From the NCBI GenBank assembly GCA_024364735.1, contig JAGFNQ010007661.1, forward strand, positions 216,948-280,947: a stretch of 64,000 nucleotides of DNA. Reading direction: 5' to 3'. Origin of the DNA: Boesenbergia rotunda. Taxonomy: Eukaryota > Streptophyta > Magnoliopsida > Zingiberales > Zingiberaceae. Within the stretch, counting starts at the first letter, position 1. Every line of letters starts with the position of its first letter. Under the pieces are notes generated by a model that was given only the letters and a program-made list of their open reading frames with translations, did not search any database and was not told where the DNA came from. This document shows positions 58,694-64,000 of the stretch, piece after piece. A program made the position numbers and the translations under genes.

Positions 58694-59228
58694 TATATTT
58701 CAGTTTCACTCAATGGTTGGAATGGTGCAATTTTGCTATTGTGCTGTGCCAACATTCATCACACTTCAACATGGTTTTGCTATATTTCAGTTTCACTAAA
58801 TAGCTGGAATGATTTTGTTTATGAGTAGGTATGGAATAATGACCACCATAATTCTATTTAGATTTAAGGGGACGCTTGGTAAACGAGTTTAGAAGGTAGA
58901 AATGTGAATCTATTTCATTCCCATTTATGATATTTAGTATACGGGAATTAGAATCAAAATATAAATATGATACCCTTGATTTTATAACTCAAGTACCCAA
59001 CTCCCACTAGATTATTACTAAACCCATAAACATCTCAATTAAAACTCATTACCATTCCTATTGTTGAATTATGATGACCATCATTTCATACCTACTCATA
59101 AATAAAACCATTACAGCTATTTAGTGAAACTGAAATATAGCAAAACCATGTTGAAGTGTGGTGAATGTTGGCACGACACAATAACAAAATTGCACCATTC
59201 CAACCGTTGACTGAAACTGAAATATAGG
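58694..59228. mobile_element. Foldback element with 161-163 bp arms
   Basis: The arm 58694-58854 (CCTATATTTCAGTTTCACTC...CCATAATTC) pairs with 59066-59228. The 211-bp centre includes GGGGACGCTTGGTAAACGAG and is homologous to the MITE at 29762-29979. Each arm contains the word ATATTTCAGTTTCACT twice. No target duplication was resolved. Confidence 0.8.
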
Positions 59229-60513
59229 CAAATTGAAATAGTTCCTTGAAAATAGTTGGCGATTGAAAACACAGTATCCTTGACTCTTACCATTTGTTTA
59301 TGTATAAGCAAATTGAAAATAGTTCCGCAGCCATCTTTTTTTTCATTTAGTTAAAGCTAACATATAAATTGATTAAATTCTTTTTTGACACTCCCTTTTC
59401 ATGTGTGGGTGGGGGATACTTGATTTAGATTTTATTTTGATTAGTTTGATCTTAACAAACGTCTGAAACATGTATTGGACTTGAGAAAAATGTCCATCAC
59501 TATTTATCGCATGACATTTTTCTGTTACCCATACTTGGTTGAACTTTTTAGTATTTTATAAATGTTTGTATAGATAACTATACATATCTTCCTTGGATAC
59601 AACTGGTGACAGTTAGTTTTCGTTACGTTTATCCGATATTTATTTATCCAAATTCTTTTCTACTATAAATTATCTAAATAAATTCTCTTTTTTGTTTTGA
59701 TCTAAAAAATTGAAAGGAAACATAGCACAAAATTTCTAACGCCAAACTTTTATTTTGATGCAGTGTTAAAGGAACTATTAGGAGCTACAAGAAAGCTTAT
59801 AACGAGTTCACCAACTATTGACAGTGTAAAGAGCTTAAGAATTTGAGCTCAAAGAAATGTGTCATAAGTCAGTTAGTGAAGGATGTTTTACAAAACTTAG
59901 TGGATGATGATCTTGTTACGAAGGACAAAATATGTACTTCTACGAGCTCATTTTTCTTCATACAATCCAAGAAAGATTTTTTTCTTTTGACATGGATACC
60001 AAATTAATTTATGAATTTGGATGGTATGTAGTTATATCTTTCGCTAAATAGTTGTATTTCAAAAAAGATTATGGATATTCATATTTTTTATTTATGGATA
60101 CTCAAATTTTTTTTATTTGTAAAGTTTGTCTAAAAAATTATATATTTTTAAAAAATAATGCTTTTCTTTTCATTAAAAAAATGTTCTTTGCTAAAAAAGA
60201 TAACGCTTTTTGACCGTGACAACAACGTTGCCTTTGCCAAAAAAATGACCACATTTTTTAAGTGTTGCAAAAGAATTATCTTTGCAAAAAAAAAAACAAT
60301 AACGTTTTTTAAGCATTGTAAAAGTATTGTCTTTGTAAAAAGAAATGACAACGCTTTTTTAGCATTGCAAAAACGTTATCTTTGTAAAACACGATAATGC
60401 TATTTAAGCGTTGTCTTTGAGCAAACTTTTTATAATAGTGTTTTTAACAATACTTTTTTTGTGATATAGACAATGCATAAAAAGCGTTGTCTACCATCTT
60501 TTTTCTTATAATA

Positions 60514-61016
60514 CATGTACATGAAGGGTAGTCACCTGAGGGGATTAGGAGTTCATTTTTACGAAATATGTGAAGAAACACCAATGTGGCACCGTTAGGA
60601 AAAGTCTTGATCATGAAGTATGTTCTTCCTCATTTGTAGCATCTTTTATTGAAGAACAATTTGTTTCTAACGAACAATACAAATCAAGTATGATTATATC
60701 AAATAAAAAGCTAGGGTTGATGTGATCATATCATATAGAAAAACATATATAACCTAGGAGAAAGCGATGAAGAAGGTCGTTGGCGATTATAATTAGGCAT
60801 ATAGAGATCTTCCATTAAATCTGTGTGAGTTAAGAGTCAAGGATACTAAAACTTATGCCCCAATCCACAGGAATGGTAACAATCAACTCTAGTGTTGTTT
60901 TTGGGCTATTGGCGTTTGTCAAAGAGTATTTAGGTCTTATCTACGCAAAATGATCAGAATTGATGTCACACATCTAAGAGAGAAGTCGGTTGTGTTATTG
61001 ATGGCTACAACAATGG
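60514..61016 (+). pseudogene. MULE transposase remnant, central part
   Basis: Reads KYVKKHQCGTVRKSLDHEVC, SSSFVASFIEEQF and, after frame breaks, FWAIGVCQRVFRSYLRKMIR, IDVTHLREKSVVLLMATTMD. In plant MULEs the latter is the start of the DDE catalytic region, whose first aspartate is the D of IDVTHL. Several stops are present. It is cut by the Gypsy element that starts at 61021. Confidence 0.8.
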
Positions 61017-61020
61017 ATGT

Positions 61021-61724
61021 TGTTCCGGAACGAGTCGACGACGATGTCCAGTCACCGGGGGTCTGCCCACGTGGAAGTCGTTGTGGAGGGGAGGAACTCC
61101 GTGCCCTGCGAGATCAACACGAGTGTTAGGGGACACGCCGGAGGGGGTCCGGCGGAGTCCACTCCGACACTCAAGTCAGTGTATTGTTGGAGAGTACAGG
61201 CAGCAAGAAGGGAAAAAATGTATGTAGGGTTGAGAGAGCGTAACCCCTGTACCAGCGGAGCTCAATTACCTTTTGTACCAGAGGCCGCAAGGACGATAGT
61301 ACGTGTCCCCGTACTTCTCGCCACGTTCCCCTTATCTTCGGTTACGAGATCTCCCCTGTAACGGTCGTAACCCTCATTGAATCTAGTCTGTTGTAAGGAG
61401 GAGGGCGATAATGACCGTGGATTGCGGGTCATGATCCTCCCGTTACTGTTGGTGATCCCTATCCAGGGGTTCGCAAATATGGGGGTTCGTGATTTGAGGT
61501 TGAAGGTGACTTGGGCTTCGGTCCCCCGAGGTGACCTCGGGGATTCCAAGCATGGGAGGGGGCCATGGGCGATCTACCTCCCCGGGGTGATCCCGGGTCC
61601 CGACCTCCCGAGGTGATCCCGGGGGATTTGTTCCTCCCGGGCACAACTATCCCGAGGGAAGTCAGGTTAGTGTCGTGCAACTTCTTCATCCCACGTGTCC
61701 ACCCCGGGCTACTTGACTCCATCA
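61021..61724 (-). repeat. 3' LTR, family A copy 4
   Basis: Plus-strand reading TGTTCCGGAACGAGTCGACG...TTGACTCCATCA, 704 bp. U3 hairpins are very GC-rich: CCCCGAGGTGACCTCGGGG near 61525, CCCCGGGGTGATCCCGGG near 61582 and CCCGAGGTGATCCCGGG near 61606. Confidence 0.88.
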
Positions 61725-62268
61725 CAAGTCCCTCCCTTCAAGTTTGATCGAAGGAAGCGTGACTGACTGATCGGACTAGTGTGGTGATGAAGAAGCTAGG
61801 CCTAGTTAGTTCCTCTGTCCTTTACTGCTTGTCTAGTGGCCCGTGGGGCCCTAAGATATAACCAGTGCATCTCTAGTCTCCGGGTGATTTTTTTGAATAT
61901 GTCCCGTATTCTTGCGAACTATGTGGCACCCATAATGACGTGGTGGCTCAGCGTATGTAATAAGGCCACGTGTCTCTTCCCTCGTTGTGCGACGATATAT
62001 TCCGGATACACACTGCGGGATATATGAAGTGACGACCGTAAGGGCTAGCAGTTCCCCGAGGTAGCCCGTTAATGCCCTCGATGTGCTGCTCCCTTATTGC
62101 TTAACGGGGTGCGGCACATCCTTATAAAAGCGGGTGCAACGACACCCTACAATCTCCTTACCCTATCTGCCATCAGGAGTTCTCCTTCTTTGGCTATTCA
62201 CCTTGCCGCTGTGTTTCTTTGACGAGAGTAAGTCTCCCTCCATCCTCTTTCCTCCTACTCTATCTCCA

Positions 62269-63669
62269 TGGGTCCAATGGAGAAGAAAAAGAAAACCTCG
62301 GTGACCACGAGTGCTCCCTGAAAGAGTTAGGATTTCGTGTCGAATGGTACGAGACCATCTCTTCCAAAGTTAGGTCAGAATCCCTTCAGGTTGCTCGTCG
62401 GAGATATGGTATTCCGGTAGACTAGGAGTTGAGGGTCCCCGCCTTAGGTCAATCGTCGGTAACAACCTGTGAGGATTTTTATACCTTCTTTCTGGGACAA
62501 CTAGAGCTAGGGCTTCGCTTCCCTATTCCCCCTTTTTATATGAATGTTGCCCAGTACTTCGGTATCCCGCTTCAACAACTAGCTTCGAACGCCTTTGCCC
62601 AAATGGACGGAACCCTTGTCCTCTTAAAGCTTTTTGACATTCCTCTGATCCCCCGATTCTTCCATTTCTTTTTTGTCCCAGTTGGGTCCCAAGGGGCTTT
62701 TGGCTTTACCGCCCACTCTGGTCATAGGTTTCTGGGGGGCCTTCCTTCCTCTCACAAAGGATGAAAGGAAAGATTCTTTTATATCCGGCTTCCCGAGCGT
62801 CCCTTCAGTCCCATCCACTGGACGGAGCATTTGCCTCCTATTCCGGACCTCGACGACTTCCAACAGGATGTGGGATATTCAGAGAGCTAAGTGTATCCTG
62901 GCTGGGATGGAATTCCATGGGCTCCAATTGGTGCAATGCGAGGAGCTCCTTTATAGGGCTGAGCTTAGTCCGAAAACCACAACCCTCAGCCCCAACCTTC
63001 GTAAGTTGTTGTGTATCTGGTATAGTTCCCGGTTAATGCCGACTGATGTCTTTTTGTTATTGTTGGGCAGGCAGCATTATGTTCTCCCAAGTGATGAATA
63101 AACTCCTGAAGTGGGACTAGGCTAACGAGCATGCTCTGGTCCCAGGCTCAGCGTCTTCTGCTCCCGCAGGCGTCTCTCTCGAGGGTGACGAGGGAGTGGA
63201 TGAGCTATCTGCAGACCAAGCAGTATTAGAGGCCCCCCAAGATGTTGGAGCCTCGGAGTTGCCAACGGTCCTCGAAGGGGGGTTAGCTACTTTGAATACC
63301 GAGGCCCCCGAGGGAAAAATTGCACCCCCTTCCTCTGTCGCTCCCTCAGAGACCCGCGCGCCTGAGAAGAAACGTCGGGAGCATCTACCCCGAAGGGATC
63401 ACCCTCTGAAGAGGTTGAAAAAAGGCATGCCCCCAGAGTTCTTGAGTTCGACTGCCCCCGAGGTTGTGGCTTCAAGGTCCCCGGGAGTTCGTGAAGGATC
63501 TTCCCCTTCTGCCATTGAGGTTCCTACTCCCGTATTCGAGGCCCTGGCTCTCCCGATCGACCCTCCTGTTGTTCCTCGCGGTAAAGAGGTGCCCGAGGAT
63601 CCGCCCCGCTCTCACCGGAAGGCCTCAAAGGTGAAAAAGAAGGCGACAAACAGTTCTCGGTCCATCTAA
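62269..63669 (+). pseudogene. Antisense extra ORF (Transposase_28 family), family A copy 4
   Basis: Co-linear with the ORF at 31513-33476. It reads GFRVEWYETISSKVRSESLQ, RRRYGIPVD (stop), LRVPALGQSS and FYMNVAQYFGIPLQQLASNA, then FAQMDGTLVLLKLFDIPLIP and RFFHFFFVPVGSQGAFGFT. A GT-AG intron is predicted at 63001-63070, at the same site as in the other copy (after CCCCAACCTTC). The acidic, proline-rich middle follows (63196-63669, with a basic KKRREHLPRRDHPLKRLKKG patch). Stops near 62319, 62424 and 62764 break it. The coiled-coil part lies past the window. Confidence 0.75.
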
Positions 63670-64000
63670 ATAAAGGGGCTTGCTTCTGAGGGTCCTCCGG
63701 GGGCTTCAAGTTCAGAAGAAGATGCTCCTGACCCCTGAGACATTCCCAGTCAGTCGGGGCTTCTACTGAGGGAATTCTTCCTTCCCCTATTCTACCGTGG
63801 AGGCAAGCTGGATCAGCCCATTACCTGGGCATGTTACATCAATCTCTACTGGCGGTAAGTATTTTGACGCGCTTTTTATTTATTTCGAAGCCTTTTACTA
63901 ACTGTCTGTATCTGCCCCGTAGGTTGCTTCTAAATGTGCGACCACCAGCCGCTTGCTTGTTCCGGAGGGGTTACTGAAGACCTCCTCTAGTGGGTGGCAG

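Larger units (their letters stand above)
55576..60513 (+). mobile_element. CACTA-like transposon inserted in the MULE
   Basis: The left end is CACTACAAGAAAATTGG; the right end TTTTCTTATAATA is a decayed complement. Subterminal repeats around AAAGCGTTGTC, AAGATAACACTTTTT and AATAACGTTTTTTAAGCATT crowd both ends (55590-55800 and 60140-60500). No transposase is recognised in the interior, so it is non-autonomous. It contains a family B solo LTR and a foldback element. MULE-like sequence on both sides is the best evidence for its limits. Confidence 0.7.
61021..64000 (-). mobile_element. Tat-lineage Gypsy element, family A copy 4, running off the window
   Basis: The 3' LTR is at 61021-61724 and the polypurine tract (complement of CAAGTCCCTCCCTTCAAG) at 61725-61742. 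Then comes the antisense ORF on the plus strand. Gag-pol would lie beyond 64000 on the minus strand. The left flank is GATGT (61016-61020). It is inserted in the MULE transposase remnant. Confidence 0.85.

Noticed and set aside
1..64000. Search for tRNA, rRNA and other structured RNA genes
   Set aside because: No cloverleaf-like or rRNA-like segment was convincing on reading either strand. A tRNAscan or Rfam run would be needed to exclude small ones.

Overview
This is a plant nuclear genome window with no bacterial or viral gene organisation. It has intron-bearing plant genes (a PLATZ zinc-finger factor, an ARF-GAP, an IKU1-like VQ protein), a single-exon CC-NBS-LRR resistance gene and a very high load of plant transposable elements. 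The GC-rich first exons beside AT-rich introns, and the types of retrotransposon, fit a monocot with a large genome. I cannot name the species.

Layout. 1-3.05 kb: the end of a Ty3/Gypsy element and a solo LTR. 3.7-13.5 kb: a genic island with PLATZ (minus), an ARF-GAP of 7 exons (minus) and a VQ gene (plus), with one Tourist-like MITE. 14.15-26.62 kb: one Ty1/Copia element (target-site duplication TATTT) swollen from about 5 kb to 12.5 kb by nested solo LTRs, a CACTA-like fragment and a MITE. 26.6-30.2 kb: AT-rich spacer with small MITEs. 30.2-44.64 kb: a rearranged Tat-lineage Gypsy element (target-site duplication TAAAC), minus strand. It carries gag, protease, a deleted RT region, integrase, a 2-kb hairpin minisatellite, and an extra ORF antisense to pol with a conserved intron. 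Two further solo LTRs are inserted in it. 44.9-47.7 kb: the NBS-LRR gene, broken by two one-base frameshifts. 48.17-52.64 kb: a 4.4-kb element with 878-bp nearly identical terminal inverted repeats and an exact 11-bp target-site duplication. It holds pieces of a class II diterpene cyclase gene and of the mRNA export factor gene GLE1, so it is a Pack-MULE. 55.4-61 kb: a decayed MULE transposase split by a CACTA element, which itself contains a solo LTR and a foldback element. 61.02-64 kb: another Tat-lineage element with its antisense ORF, running off the window.

Two themes stand out. First, solo LTRs dominate. Eight are delimited by five-base target duplications (seven exact, one with a single mismatch), and four belong to one family with TGATCC...GGATCA ends, so LTR-LTR recombination has been very active here. 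Second, several unrelated retroelement families carry arrays of short hairpins in which the loop is conserved while the stems change in a paired, compensatory way. The 36.36-38.35 kb array is the clearest case and, with the Pack-MULE, is the most novel structure in the window. All boundaries come from reading the sequence by eye; no database search was run.
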